Origin: Clostridiaceae bacterium | GTDB lineage: Bacteria; Bacillota; Clostridia; UBA1212; DUPL01 | Direction: 5' to 3' | DNA length: 49,588 nt | Assembly: GCA_012838385.1 (NCBI GenBank) | Contig: DUPL01000033.1 | Span: 1-49,588, forward strand | Shown: positions 35,401 to 43,234 of the stretch, piece after piece | How positions within the stretch are numbered: position 1 is the first letter of the stretch | Layout: every line of letters starts with the position of its first letter | The notes under the pieces: model-generated | The model's database searches: none | What the model saw: only the letters and a program-made list of their open reading frames with translations | What the model was told of the DNA's origin: nothing | Program-made: the position numbers and the translations under genes

Positions 35401-35834
35401 GGATTGGTTATGTCAAGGAACACAAAATCAACACCTGCCGCAACAAGCATTTGAGCATGCTTTCTATACACCCATTCATCCTGGTTTTCGTAATAGCCGA
35501 AATATGGTTTTGCCCAAATATCTATGCCGTCTCTTACAAGGGCTTCCCAAACGCCTTCCTTGCCACTTGACTGGTAGATAAAACTCTTGTCGTTTAACCG
35601 TCTTCCTGCATAAGACGTGTCCATGAAAAGAAAATAGAAGATGCCTACGTACTTTTCCTTTTTCTTTTTACCTGCTTCCTTTTGTGTTGCCACTTTTCGC
35701 CCAAGACCGTCTGTTGCTACCCATGTTTTAGTAACACCCGAAAGATCGGATTGTGTTTTCGCCTGTCCCGAAACACCAAATGCGGGTATGGAATATATGA
35801 GAATAAACATAAAAGCAAAAATTTTTCTTAACAT
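32454..35834 (-). CDS. GH99-like barrel + CBM9-like + membrane hairpin + solute-binding domain fusion, copy 2
   Basis: A 1126-aa protein behind GGAAAGGAGTAGCTC. Residues 1-23 are a signal peptide; 40-410 a GH99-like barrel (EKYVGIFYFLF, KPYFGYYEN, HAQMLVAAGVDFVFLD, VTGWNEFTNG with Glu 334, EFSRDIEP); 415-605 CBM9-like (YTNDTGRNDIEYAKVS, GDAAPDSRFNFRYV). Two helices follow (about 620-642 and 649-670) joined by only KMQQKG, then a charged linker and a sugar-type solute-binding domain (690-1126: WTYEDFVETVEAL, GFGGEWFDEDN, SVEGQKILNKYYGGIPS). If both helices span the membrane, barrel and binding domain both face outside. No transporter permease is adjacent. Domain calls are good, the combined function unknown; sensing or delivering released sugars is a guess. 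Confidence 0.85.
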   Translation of the reverse strand: MLRKIFAFMFILIYSIPAFGVSGQAKTQSDLSGVTKTWVATDGLGRKVATQKEAGKKKKEKYVGIFYFLFMDTSYAGRRLNDKSFIYQSSGKEGVWEALVRDGIDIWAKPYFGYYENQDEWVYRKHAQMLVAAGVDFVFLDITNPNMYQSAWKTLFRVWQGIRDEGGVTPQIVFHCGDAPERMQSHLGVLWSEIYAPGKYKNLWFMWEGKPLIFGNPKNISGEQKDFFTIKRSWAFNTWTEDDGGVDRWPWIAEWPQVPGKNKSGEIEQVAVSAGFHASTSRGRSFVQGEQISNGKKDFGYSLEETKYGLAFKEQWERALELDPKVIMVTGWNEFTNGGSEVTSNTPSWPVAGTYSTVVGDLQFGKVFVDCFSVEFSRDIEPIDGFFGDNFYYQLCHYIRLFKGMDELPLGEGSHDMGLSVDLDKWGKVQPEFRDITHDITHRNHRSVTGTYHYTNDTGRNDIEYAKVSKLDDKTYFFVSCVNDIVFDDGENWMNLFLDVDQNHETGWEGYDYIINRSRDDKYATIERFAGGGWEFEEVGKAEYKVEGNRMVICVPNNLVGLEKRDNFDFKWADNSTTEGDVMQFMDLGDAAPDSRFNFRYVKKDGNIVEKEETRASKINYGVIGALGIGVVALVAIAVVLLKMQQKGIIISAVILLVAIAAIASSLHFFGRKREPEEGGENVIEETEASKRKTITLVVREDISPDADMDKLKETLVEFIDAFKKENKGVGVRVEFVKDFPAKLSGDVVLIPADSALEYMRDPKYYGKEKGPQFADLEKHGIKGEKMVESALSLGKVGTSLQWVPFNYDRAVVLCDLNVFEELGVKVPDSNWTYEDFVETVEALTQKKNSKSYTGVYLPYHQAFVWMQFVRGFGGEWFDEDNLDLVLTQGKSFEGLSSMFMLLNRGYAQANGFDAKNSLNAKCGMSFAFASQPDRNGMYFLSEEELMRNPANYAEELAKDNNLLILPLPKFPEGDVGASNTDFIHGFAMVDSSKKKNLAAKLIGFSQSVEGQKILNKYYGGIPSNVDAQKEDFWKVGVFASQANAENALMGIEHDRRDDFFEALHDSKDLFEENIRLRAMFSRVLFRDLERLNNKGTKDRVGDAVVDALKQLERQSSITIKLAERR

Positions 35835-35953
35835 GAGCTACTCCTTTCCTGTAATAAATGTTAATATAGTATATCATAAATATTAATTGCGCAGGCTAAT
35901 GAATTAAATGATAAAATATAATATAATTGTTAAAAAGGCATATGGAGGTTAAA

Positions 35954-37939
35954 ATGAACGCAAGAAGAATACTGTGCTCCCTTGTGCTTGTGGCATTAAG
36001 CCTGGCCATTATGGGTGTTTCCGGCATGGAAGAGGATTACAATATTGAACTTGTAAAACCAGATACATGGGTGGCAACCGATGGCCTTGGCAGAACCTTG
36101 TCAGGCTACAAGCAGGTGGGCCCAGAGAGGAAAGACAGGTATGTAGGAATGTTCTACTGGACCTGGCACGCTTCCCACGCAGAAGACAACTTGCCAAGAA
36201 ATGTACAGCAAATACTTGACTCACTGGATCCTGACGAAGCTCAAAAAGCCCAAAACGACTATCACCATCCAGTTTGGGCGGACTATACGGGCTACCATTT
36301 CTGGAACGAGCCCATTTTTGGTTACTACTCCACCACGGACAAGTACGTTCTAAGAAAACATGCCGAAATGCTGGCAGACGCAGGAGTGGATGTAATATTC
36401 TTTGACTGCACAAATGCCGCCCACCTGTGGAGAGAGTCATACATGGCTCTTCTTGAAACTTTCTCGGAAGCAAGGAAACAGGGAGTAAAAACACCTCAAA
36501 TATCTTTTATGCTGAACTTCGGACCAATGCCCTCAACCACAATTATGCTGGAGAAATTGTACGAAGATTTATACAAGGACGGCAAATACAAGGACTTGTG
36601 GTTTTACTGGGATGGAAAACCTTTAATAATGGCCCATCCAGACGGACTGCATCCATTTTCGGATAACCACAATGAAATATTGGAGTTCTTCACTTTCAGA
36701 CGCAACGAAGCCTCGTATTTCACCAGGGCTTACGGCATGGGATACTGGGGCTGGCTCTCCATATATCCACAAGGCAAATTCGGCGTTGACAACGACGGCA
36801 ATGTGGAGCAAATGACTGTTGGAGTTGCTCAGAATGCAACAGAGGAGTTCCTCACTGCCATGAATGGCAAAAACGTCCTTGGAAGAAGCTATACTTCTGG
36901 TGACTACTATTACACATATAAATACAAGAATAAGAAAATAAAAGTTGACAAGAATATCGAAAACTCAAAACTCTACGGGCTTAATTTCCAACAACAGTGG
37001 GATTACGCCATCAAAAACGACCCTGAATTCATATTCGTCACTGGCTGGAATGAATGGGTTGCTTTAAGATTTTCAGAGTGGCAGGGTGTTGAAAACGCAT
37101 TCCCGGATCAGTTTAACGATGAGTATTCAAGAGATATAGAGCCATCAAAAGGAGACTTGAAAGACCACTACTATTATCAACTGGTGGAAAACATACGTAG
37201 ATTCAAAGGTGTAAGCAAGCCTGAAAAGCTTAACGCAAAGAAAACGATAGACATATTCGGCTCTCTTGACCAGTGGGACGAAATAACTCCATTCTACCAC
37301 TACACCCAAAACACATGGGACAGAGACCACAATGGATATAAAGGCACACATTACACAAACAAAACGATGAGGAATGACATAAGGGTGGCAAAAGTAAGTT
37401 TTGATAGAAAGAACATATACTTTTACGTGGAAACCGTCGACAAACTTACTTCCCATAAGGACCGCGGCTGGATGAGGCTTTTTATCGACACCAGGAAGGC
37501 AACGAAAAACTCAAAAGACTGGGAAGAGATTGAGTATGTGGTTAACAGAATCAACCCGACAGACCAAGTGGCGTATGTTGAAAAAAGCAAAGGCGGTTGG
37601 AATTGGGAGGTCGTTGCAGAAGTTAAATACTCTGTAAAGGATAATGTACTGCAACTAGAGATACCTAGAAAAGTTCTTGGTCTTAATTCTTTAGGGGATC
37701 CTGTTTTTAACTTCAAGTGGGCGGATAACAACTGTCTGAATGGGGACATCTTTACCTTTTACACAGACGGAGATGCCGCTCCCGGTGGAAGGTTCATGTT
37801 CCACTTCAATACAAACCAGGGATTAAGTACAATTGCCACAGCAATAATTACCATATCAGTTCTTGCTGTTGCAATTGTTTCAACACTGCTCACAACTAGA
37901 AAAAAAAGAAAAGAAAGGAGTCATAAAAGTGAGTTTTAG
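35954..37939 (+). CDS. GH99-like barrel + CBM9-like protein with C-terminal membrane anchor, copy 3
   Basis: A 661-aa protein; ATG at 35954 after GGAGGTTAAA. A signal peptide (to about residue 24) precedes the barrel (DRYVGMFYWTWH, EPIFGYYST, HAEMLADAGVDVIFFD, WFYWDGKPLIMA, VTGWNEWVALRF with Glu 367, EYSRDIEPS). The CBM9-like part (about 425-610) starts TIDIFGSLDQWDEITPF and ends GDAAPGGRFMFHF. A single helix (IATAIITISVLAVAIVSTLL) and the basic tail TRKKRKERSHK close it, so it is a type I membrane protein with the catalytic-like part outside. It is the closest relative of the next gene's context: overlap of 11 bases shows one transcript. Activity is not established. Confidence 0.84.
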   Translation: MNARRILCSLVLVALSLAIMGVSGMEEDYNIELVKPDTWVATDGLGRTLSGYKQVGPERKDRYVGMFYWTWHASHAEDNLPRNVQQILDSLDPDEAQKAQNDYHHPVWADYTGYHFWNEPIFGYYSTTDKYVLRKHAEMLADAGVDVIFFDCTNAAHLWRESYMALLETFSEARKQGVKTPQISFMLNFGPMPSTTIMLEKLYEDLYKDGKYKDLWFYWDGKPLIMAHPDGLHPFSDNHNEILEFFTFRRNEASYFTRAYGMGYWGWLSIYPQGKFGVDNDGNVEQMTVGVAQNATEEFLTAMNGKNVLGRSYTSGDYYYTYKYKNKKIKVDKNIENSKLYGLNFQQQWDYAIKNDPEFIFVTGWNEWVALRFSEWQGVENAFPDQFNDEYSRDIEPSKGDLKDHYYYQLVENIRRFKGVSKPEKLNAKKTIDIFGSLDQWDEITPFYHYTQNTWDRDHNGYKGTHYTNKTMRNDIRVAKVSFDRKNIYFYVETVDKLTSHKDRGWMRLFIDTRKATKNSKDWEEIEYVVNRINPTDQVAYVEKSKGGWNWEVVAEVKYSVKDNVLQLEIPRKVLGLNSLGDPVFNFKWADNNCLNGDIFTFYTDGDAAPGGRFMFHFNTNQGLSTIATAIITISVLAVAIVSTLLTTRKKRKERSHKSEF

Positions 37940-39731
37940 GAAATTTACCACATTGTTATCATGCCTTTTACTCCCTTTAAGCATAACGGTAGGATGTACA
38001 AATGTATTGAAAAAAACCGTGGATGCCTATAGTGTAAATGAAGGCAGAAACTTTAACTACTTATGCGGAGTAGACCAATTCGGGAGGATTTTTGAACCTG
38101 TTACAGGCATGAATGAAGAAAAACATGTAGGCATGTTCTATTTTTTATGGCATGGCGAATCAGGAGTCACAACGCATAATATTACTCAGCTTCTTAAAGA
38201 AGATCCGGATGCTTTGTTTGATGTAAAAGGCTCGAGCAAAAGCCCATTGAATGCTTTCCACTACTGGGACGAACCCATATTTGGCTATTACCGTTCGGAT
38301 GACAAATGGGTAATTGCAAGACACTGCGAGCTTCTTTCACAAGCAGGTATTGATTTTCTTGTGTTCGACACCACCAACGCCTTTATTTACGAGAAATCCT
38401 ACACTGCCCTTCTGGAAGTATTCTCAGAATACCAGGAAAGAGGCTGGAATGTACCCAAAATCGCATTTTACACCAATTCCATGTCCATTAGGACCATGAA
38501 CCAATTGTACGAAAAACTCTACAGCAAAGGCCTTTACAAAGAACTTTGGTACTGTCCGGACGGTGAAAGACCCCTAATCATTGGCGCATTAAATGCAGAA
38601 CATGACAAGAAGATATATAACAATCCAAGTTACAACCCACCAGAGCTGACAGAAGAGTTTTTAAACTTCTTTGATTTAAGAAGTACGCAGTGGCCCTTTG
38701 ACCCATTCATACCTGACGGATTCCCCTGGATGGAGTGGCTGTATCCACAACCAAATCACAACGGTATTATGAATGTTTCTCTTGCCCAGCATCCGCAACT
38801 CCCCTTCAGCAACTCCTACTTCAACAGAAACCTTAACAAGGGAAGAGGATACGACTTTGATAAAAAGGAAAACATTGAATCCGAATATGCAAAAGGATTA
38901 AATGCCCAGTATCAGTGGAATACAGTGCACAAGAACGCAAAAGACGTTCATACAGTATTTGTAACCGGGTGGAACGAATGGATTGCTCAAAAGCTTAATT
39001 TGAGCGGAGCTATTGGTTTTGTCGACTGCTTCAATGAAGAGTTTTCAAGAGATATAGAACCTTCAAAGAACGGAACGTATCAGGATGCATTTATCATCCA
39101 ACTTATTCAGAACGTACGCAAGTTTAAAGGGTTGAATGAGAAATTCAAAGCTCCTGACAAGGCAACCATAGATATTAAAGGCGATGTATCCCAGTGGGAT
39201 AAAATAAGGAATACGTATATTAATATTTCTGAGACAGAAACAGGAAGAGACAGTAATTCAGTTGACTTCAAGTACAAGTATGTACAGGAAAAACCAAGGA
39301 ATATTATAAAAGAGGTGAAAATCACCCACGACAAGAATAATGCATACATCATGATAAAATGCGTAGACGATATAATAAGTGATACGGACGAAAACTGGAT
39401 GAATGTCTTTATTGGCACCAATGATGTGAAACTGCAGGGTTGGGAATGCTACAACTATGTTATTGGAAGAAGTGTTGATGGAGACAAAATCGCCCTTAAC
39501 ACACTTGATGAAAACGGCAGCGCAACCAAGGTTGCTGATGCAAGGTTTTCAATAAAGGGCGATGTCATGCAGATTGAAGTAAAACTTAAGGATCTTGGTC
39601 TTAAGACAAAAGACAAAGGCTTTTACTTCAAGGTAGCAGATGGCGTTGAGAACTATGAAGACATTATGGACTACTATGTAACAGGCGAAAGCTTCCCAAT
39701 GGGCCGTCTAAGCTATTACTACTACTTCTAA
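37929..39731 (+). CDS. GH99-like barrel + CBM9-like lipoprotein, copy 4
   Basis: A 600-aa protein starting at GTG 37929, eight bases after AAAGGAG and overlapping the previous gene by 11 bases; the longer frame upstream is inside that gene. The signal ends with lipobox SITVGC (Cys 23). The barrel is recognisable (KHVGMFYFLWHG, EPIFGYYRSDDKWV, CELLSQAGIDFLVFD, VTGWNEWIAQKL with Glu 350, EFSRDIEPS), but the strand normally reading W(M/D)GKP is CPDGERPLIIG. The CBM9-like part starts TIDIKGDVSQWDKI and ends with TGESFPMGRLSYYYY. It and copy 3 form a two-gene unit with two different anchors, suggesting joint work on one surface substrate. Confidence 0.84.
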   Translation: MSFRKFTTLLSCLLLPLSITVGCTNVLKKTVDAYSVNEGRNFNYLCGVDQFGRIFEPVTGMNEEKHVGMFYFLWHGESGVTTHNITQLLKEDPDALFDVKGSSKSPLNAFHYWDEPIFGYYRSDDKWVIARHCELLSQAGIDFLVFDTTNAFIYEKSYTALLEVFSEYQERGWNVPKIAFYTNSMSIRTMNQLYEKLYSKGLYKELWYCPDGERPLIIGALNAEHDKKIYNNPSYNPPELTEEFLNFFDLRSTQWPFDPFIPDGFPWMEWLYPQPNHNGIMNVSLAQHPQLPFSNSYFNRNLNKGRGYDFDKKENIESEYAKGLNAQYQWNTVHKNAKDVHTVFVTGWNEWIAQKLNLSGAIGFVDCFNEEFSRDIEPSKNGTYQDAFIIQLIQNVRKFKGLNEKFKAPDKATIDIKGDVSQWDKIRNTYINISETETGRDSNSVDFKYKYVQEKPRNIIKEVKITHDKNNAYIMIKCVDDIISDTDENWMNVFIGTNDVKLQGWECYNYVIGRSVDGDKIALNTLDENGSATKVADARFSIKGDVMQIEVKLKDLGLKTKDKGFYFKVADGVENYEDIMDYYVTGESFPMGRLSYYYYF

Positions 39732-39748
39732 TGATTATCATTAACAAA

Positions 39749-39785
39749 AAAACACCAAGGAGTTATTTCTGCTCCTTGGTGTTTT
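39749..39785. terminator. Bidirectional intrinsic terminator
   Basis: AAAACACCAAGGAG, nine-base loop, CTCCTTGGTGTTTT: a perfect 14-bp stem with T-rich right flank and A-rich left flank, between convergent genes. Its right arm encodes the last residues of the leftward P-II-like gene. Confidence 0.88.
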
Positions 39786-40461
39786 CTATTAAACCTATGG
39801 CTTCGCTAACCGGCAGCGAAAAACAAATCCCTCTGCCTTCCTTGGTAAGTCCAGCTTCCTTGGTTATGCTTTGCATGATTTCTGTCTTCTTGTCATTTGG
39901 CGCAATTATTAAGACAATGTCCTTTTCAGGTTGTATGGTAATTCCTAAAAATTTCTCCGCTTCCTTGGAACCTAAACCTCGGGCGTGAACCAAAGTGCCT
40001 CCGGAAGCTCCCGCCTTCTTTGCAGATTCCATAACCATGTCAAAATGACCCGACTCTACAATTGTAATCAACAAACTATAATCTACACTTGCCTCCATTT
40101 CATCAGCCTCACTTTCCGATTCAATGTTCATATCACAGTTCTTGTACAAATTATGCATATGGGAACTTACACTATTCATACCAATGGTAAAAGCAATGCC
40201 TGTTCCTTTCTTGTCAAAATTAAGTTTTTTACCAAACTCATTCAGCATCATTAATGATGCTTGGTCCTTTACAATACTGACAGCCACTATTTTCTTAGGA
40301 CTTCCAAACCCCAATATGTCATAAATCTCACTCTTGGCAGATCCGTAACCGTGACTAATAAAACTAATGGGTATGTTGAGCTTCTTAAGCAAATCACGGA
40401 ATGTATTTGCATAGGAATAGTCAACTATAGTTACCAGGGCTTTTAGCCTATCCTCTCTCAT
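39763..40461 (-). CDS. Tandem P-II-like regulatory protein
   Basis: A 232-aa protein behind GGAGGTCTTGTT. It contains two P-II-like ferredoxin-fold units: the first about 1-100 (LKALVTIVDYSYANTFRDLLKKLNIPISFISHGYG, GTGIAFTIGMNSV), the second about 125-225 (SLLITIVESGHFDMVMESAKKAGASGGTLVHARGLG, DIVLIIAPNDKK, GICFSLPVSEAIGL). The second keeps the P-II style TxxxARG(L)G loop base; the first loop is altered. No uridylylation Tyr is obvious. Such fused P-II-like proteins are regularly encoded beside DUF1538 membrane proteins, as here, and probably regulate that transporter according to a nucleotide or metabolite. Confidence 0.88.
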   Translation of the reverse strand: MREDRLKALVTIVDYSYANTFRDLLKKLNIPISFISHGYGSAKSEIYDILGFGSPKKIVAVSIVKDQASLMMLNEFGKKLNFDKKGTGIAFTIGMNSVSSHMHNLYKNCDMNIESESEADEMEASVDYSLLITIVESGHFDMVMESAKKAGASGGTLVHARGLGSKEAEKFLGITIQPEKDIVLIIAPNDKKTEIMQSITKEAGLTKEGRGICFSLPVSEAIGLIENTKEQK

Positions 40462-40493
40462 AACAAGACCTCCAATTCACACCTATTATACTA

Positions 40494-42011
40494 CTAATCT
40501 TCCTGCTCATCATCATAATCGATAATACTGTCGTCAACTTGTGCAATTGCACTCTTCTTCAAAGCAAATCTCATCTTTATTGCATAAATTATACCAAATA
40601 TCTGCATAGTTACAACAGGCATAAGTGCAATAACCGCAACAACGCCAAAAGCATCTGTAAAAATGTTGCCACCCAGTCCCTCGCACACACCTATTGCAAA
40701 CGGAAGTATAAACGTTGCAGCAAGAGGTCCTGATGCGACAGTACCCGAGTCAAAGCTGATTGCAGTAAAAAGAGGAGGCACAAAAAACGACATCACAAGA
40801 GCAAAAATATATCCTGGTATTACAATATATAGAATTGAGAATCCTTTAATAATTCTTAAGACGGACAATCCAACACTCAAAGCAACACCAATTGAAAGCC
40901 CCATTCCAAGGGCTCTTCCCGATATTGCACCGTCAGTTACATTTTCCACCTGCTCCTTTAGTACAAACACCGCAGGTTCCGCAGAAACCACAAAGAATCC
41001 CATTGCAAGCCCAATTATTACTATTGCAAGGAGCGACACATTTTCCGTAAGACTAACACCAATTAAATAGCCTGTTGGCATAAAACCAATATTTGCAGAT
41101 GCAAGAAACAAAACAAGACCAAGATAAGTATATATTGTTCCAACAGCTATTCTTAGAAGAGTCTTCTTGCTTAGCTTCAATCTAATAATCTGGAATATTA
41201 CAAACAAAATCAATATAGGTGCAAGAGCTATTGCCACCTGTTTAAAATATTCAGGAAAGCCATTCAGATACAGATTGAAAATGTCTTTGCCGGACAACAC
41301 ATCAGGCACGCTCAAAACGCTTCCACCCTTGGGTTCAAACATGAATCCCAGAATAAGCATTGTAAGGATGGGGCAAAGGAGGCACAGTGCGACAAGACCA
41401 AAGCTGTCGTCCTCAGTAGTTTTGTCTCCCCTTACAAAGGAAAGACCCAAACCAAGAGCCATTACAAAAGGCACCATTATGGGACCGGTGGTTACTCCCC
41501 CCGACTCAAAGGCAATGGAAACAATATTGGTGCTTGTAAAAGCGGAAAGAATAAAGGCAACAGCGTAAAACGCCATTAGAATATACGAAAGCTTTATCTG
41601 AAGCAGTATCCTCAGAAAAGCAATTACAACCGCAATCCCCACACCAATGGAAACCGCCAAAATTATATACAAATCAGGTATTCCGCTTATCTGGGCAGCC
41701 AGAATGTGCAAATCAGGCTCTGCAACACAAATAAAAACACCAATAAGGAATGAGACAATAACAATCACAATAAGCCTTTTTGTTTTAACCAGGGCCGAAC
41801 CTACATTTTCACCAATCGGCATCAATGATATATCCACACCCAGATTAAACAGGGAGATACCTAAAATCATGAAGACAACACTTACGATAAATAGAATCAT
41901 GTTGTATCTTGGCATCTCAATCATGGTTAGGTTTAACAAAACCACCAGCGCAAATATTGTTACGACAGAAAGAAAAGACTCTTTCAACTTGGCAAACAAG
42001 AGTTTTCTCAA
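40494..42011 (-). CDS. DUF1538 family membrane protein (putative transporter)
   Basis: A 505-aa polytopic protein, about 12-14 helices in two homologous halves: each half contains GVDISLMPIGENVGSAL / NIGFMPTGYLIGVSLTEN-type, SAEPAVFVLKEQ (first half AEPDLHILAAQI), and SxAFESGGVTTGPIMVPF / SFDSGTVASGPLAATF. These EPxxxxL and SGxxxxGP motifs define DUF1538. Start is TTG 42011 with a weak AAAGG 11 bases upstream; no ATG fits better. A transport role is inferred from the topology and P-II-like neighbour; the substrate is unknown. It lies 27 bases after the UroD-like gene and 32 before the P-II-like gene. Confidence 0.88.
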   Translation of the reverse strand: MRKLLFAKLKESFLSVVTIFALVVLLNLTMIEMPRYNMILFIVSVVFMILGISLFNLGVDISLMPIGENVGSALVKTKRLIVIVIVSFLIGVFICVAEPDLHILAAQISGIPDLYIILAVSIGVGIAVVIAFLRILLQIKLSYILMAFYAVAFILSAFTSTNIVSIAFESGGVTTGPIMVPFVMALGLGLSFVRGDKTTEDDSFGLVALCLLCPILTMLILGFMFEPKGGSVLSVPDVLSGKDIFNLYLNGFPEYFKQVAIALAPILILFVIFQIIRLKLSKKTLLRIAVGTIYTYLGLVLFLASANIGFMPTGYLIGVSLTENVSLLAIVIIGLAMGFFVVSAEPAVFVLKEQVENVTDGAISGRALGMGLSIGVALSVGLSVLRIIKGFSILYIVIPGYIFALVMSFFVPPLFTAISFDSGTVASGPLAATFILPFAIGVCEGLGGNIFTDAFGVVAVIALMPVVTMQIFGIIYAIKMRFALKKSAIAQVDDSIIDYDDEQED

Positions 42012-42038
42012 TCAAAAATCAACCTTTCCAAATATATT

Positions 42039-43097
42039 TTAGTATACCTTCTTTCTTCTGCTCCGAAGAGCCATTTTAATAATTTCATCGGCCTCATACT
42101 CTGAAGGCACCCACAACTCATACATAACACCTTCAGGCTCTAAATTCTCTAAAAGAACAGGCAGCTCCATTGGCGTCACTGCCACATGTATCATCTTCCT
42201 TGCATCTTGTATCTTTTTAAGAATATCAATCCAATAGGAAGCGCTTGGCTGCCCGGCTCCATAAACCCATTGAATTCCATTAAGCTCTTCTATCTCAAGC
42301 AAAGCATCCAGATGTTTTAGAGCTCCCGGACCATCCAAATGAAAAAGAGCAGCATCCAAAAACTTTATCTCTTCAACCAGTTCCGGCAACACAAACTCAT
42401 CAAACATTTCCTGAGAAATCATGCAGCAGAAATCACAGGAAACCGGATACCATAACCCCTCATGCCACACCCCCATCCAATTCGTACTGCCTGCTTGGTA
42501 TTCTGTTATAAGTGTATGAAGCTCAGTCATTACTTTTTTGTATCCTTCGAACATGTCAAAGGATGCCATCTTGACTTCATCCGGGTTGTCATACAATTCA
42601 TAGCAAAGGTTTTCAGGACCTACCAGAGATACAATTCCGTCAAGACCCGAGTGTATGTCCGTTATACCTACCAAATAGTCACCTTTTGAATCCTCAAGCA
42701 TCGATTTAGTCATTTCCAATATTTTTGCATAATATCCATGCTCTTCGAAAACAAGATTGGTTAAATCCACTTCCTTATGTACAGCCCAGCTGGTATCTGG
42801 AGAAAAATCAACATCCGCTCCATAAAAAGCACCAAATATGTCAGGACCCAAATTGGGCCATGCCATTGGAAAAGATTCTCCGCCAAAATACGTGTTTTCC
42901 ATATGTGCTCTGGACGCTTTAATAACGTACTCAGTATCAAGCCATCTATTTTGAAGTTTTTCAGGAACTTTAGGAAAATTTACTTTTGCATTATCTTTTG
43001 GTGCCTTTACGCTAATCAAAGGCCTGTCGTGATTTTCCATTGCCCAGTACTCGGAAAATCTTCTTTTTGTGTCTTCGAAATTGACTTTGTTAATCAT
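42039..43097 (-). CDS. Uroporphyrinogen decarboxylase-like protein
   Basis: A 352-aa barrel protein of the UroD/MtaA-like superfamily, without signal peptide; ATG at 43097 after GGGTGATCAAT (the longer frame has no site). Seen: FEDTKRRFSEYWAMENHDRPLISV, FPMAWPNLGPDIFGAFYGADVDF, DGIVSLVGPENLCYELYDNPDEV, WYPVSCDFCCMISQEMFDEFVLPELVEEI-type region and the conserved FHLDGPGALKHLDALLEIEELNGIQWV. The arginines essential in true heme-pathway HemE are not in the usual N-terminal position, so it is not HemE; relatives act on corrinoid or methyl groups or are uncharacterised. It heads a leftward three-gene set with DUF1538 and P-II-like genes. Confidence 0.82.
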   Translation of the reverse strand: MINKVNFEDTKRRFSEYWAMENHDRPLISVKAPKDNAKVNFPKVPEKLQNRWLDTEYVIKASRAHMENTYFGGESFPMAWPNLGPDIFGAFYGADVDFSPDTSWAVHKEVDLTNLVFEEHGYYAKILEMTKSMLEDSKGDYLVGITDIHSGLDGIVSLVGPENLCYELYDNPDEVKMASFDMFEGYKKVMTELHTLITEYQAGSTNWMGVWHEGLWYPVSCDFCCMISQEMFDEFVLPELVEEIKFLDAALFHLDGPGALKHLDALLEIEELNGIQWVYGAGQPSASYWIDILKKIQDARKMIHVAVTPMELPVLLENLEPEGVMYELWVPSEYEADEIIKMALRSRRKKVY

Positions 43098-43175
43098 ATT
43101 GATCACCCGGAATATGAGTAATAGGCACAAAGTATAGTATAGCATAATCGGGAGAATAAATAAAATCCCATTACC

Positions 43176-43204
43176 TTTACGCAACCCCCTTCGTTCTATA
43201 TAAT
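43176..43204 (+). promoter_or_regulatory. Promoter of acyltransferase/radical-SAM operon
   Basis: TTTACG at 43176-43181, 17-base spacer, perfect TATAAT at 43199-43204; start predicted near 43211, 24 bases ahead of the first ATG. Confidence 0.55.
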
Positions 43205-43234
43205 ATACTAAACAAAGATGAAATGAGGTTCCAA

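Noticed and set aside
40663-41568. Two rightward open frames of about 135 aa
   Set aside because: They are antisense to the two halves of the DUF1538 gene; low-stop frames caused by membrane-protein codon use.
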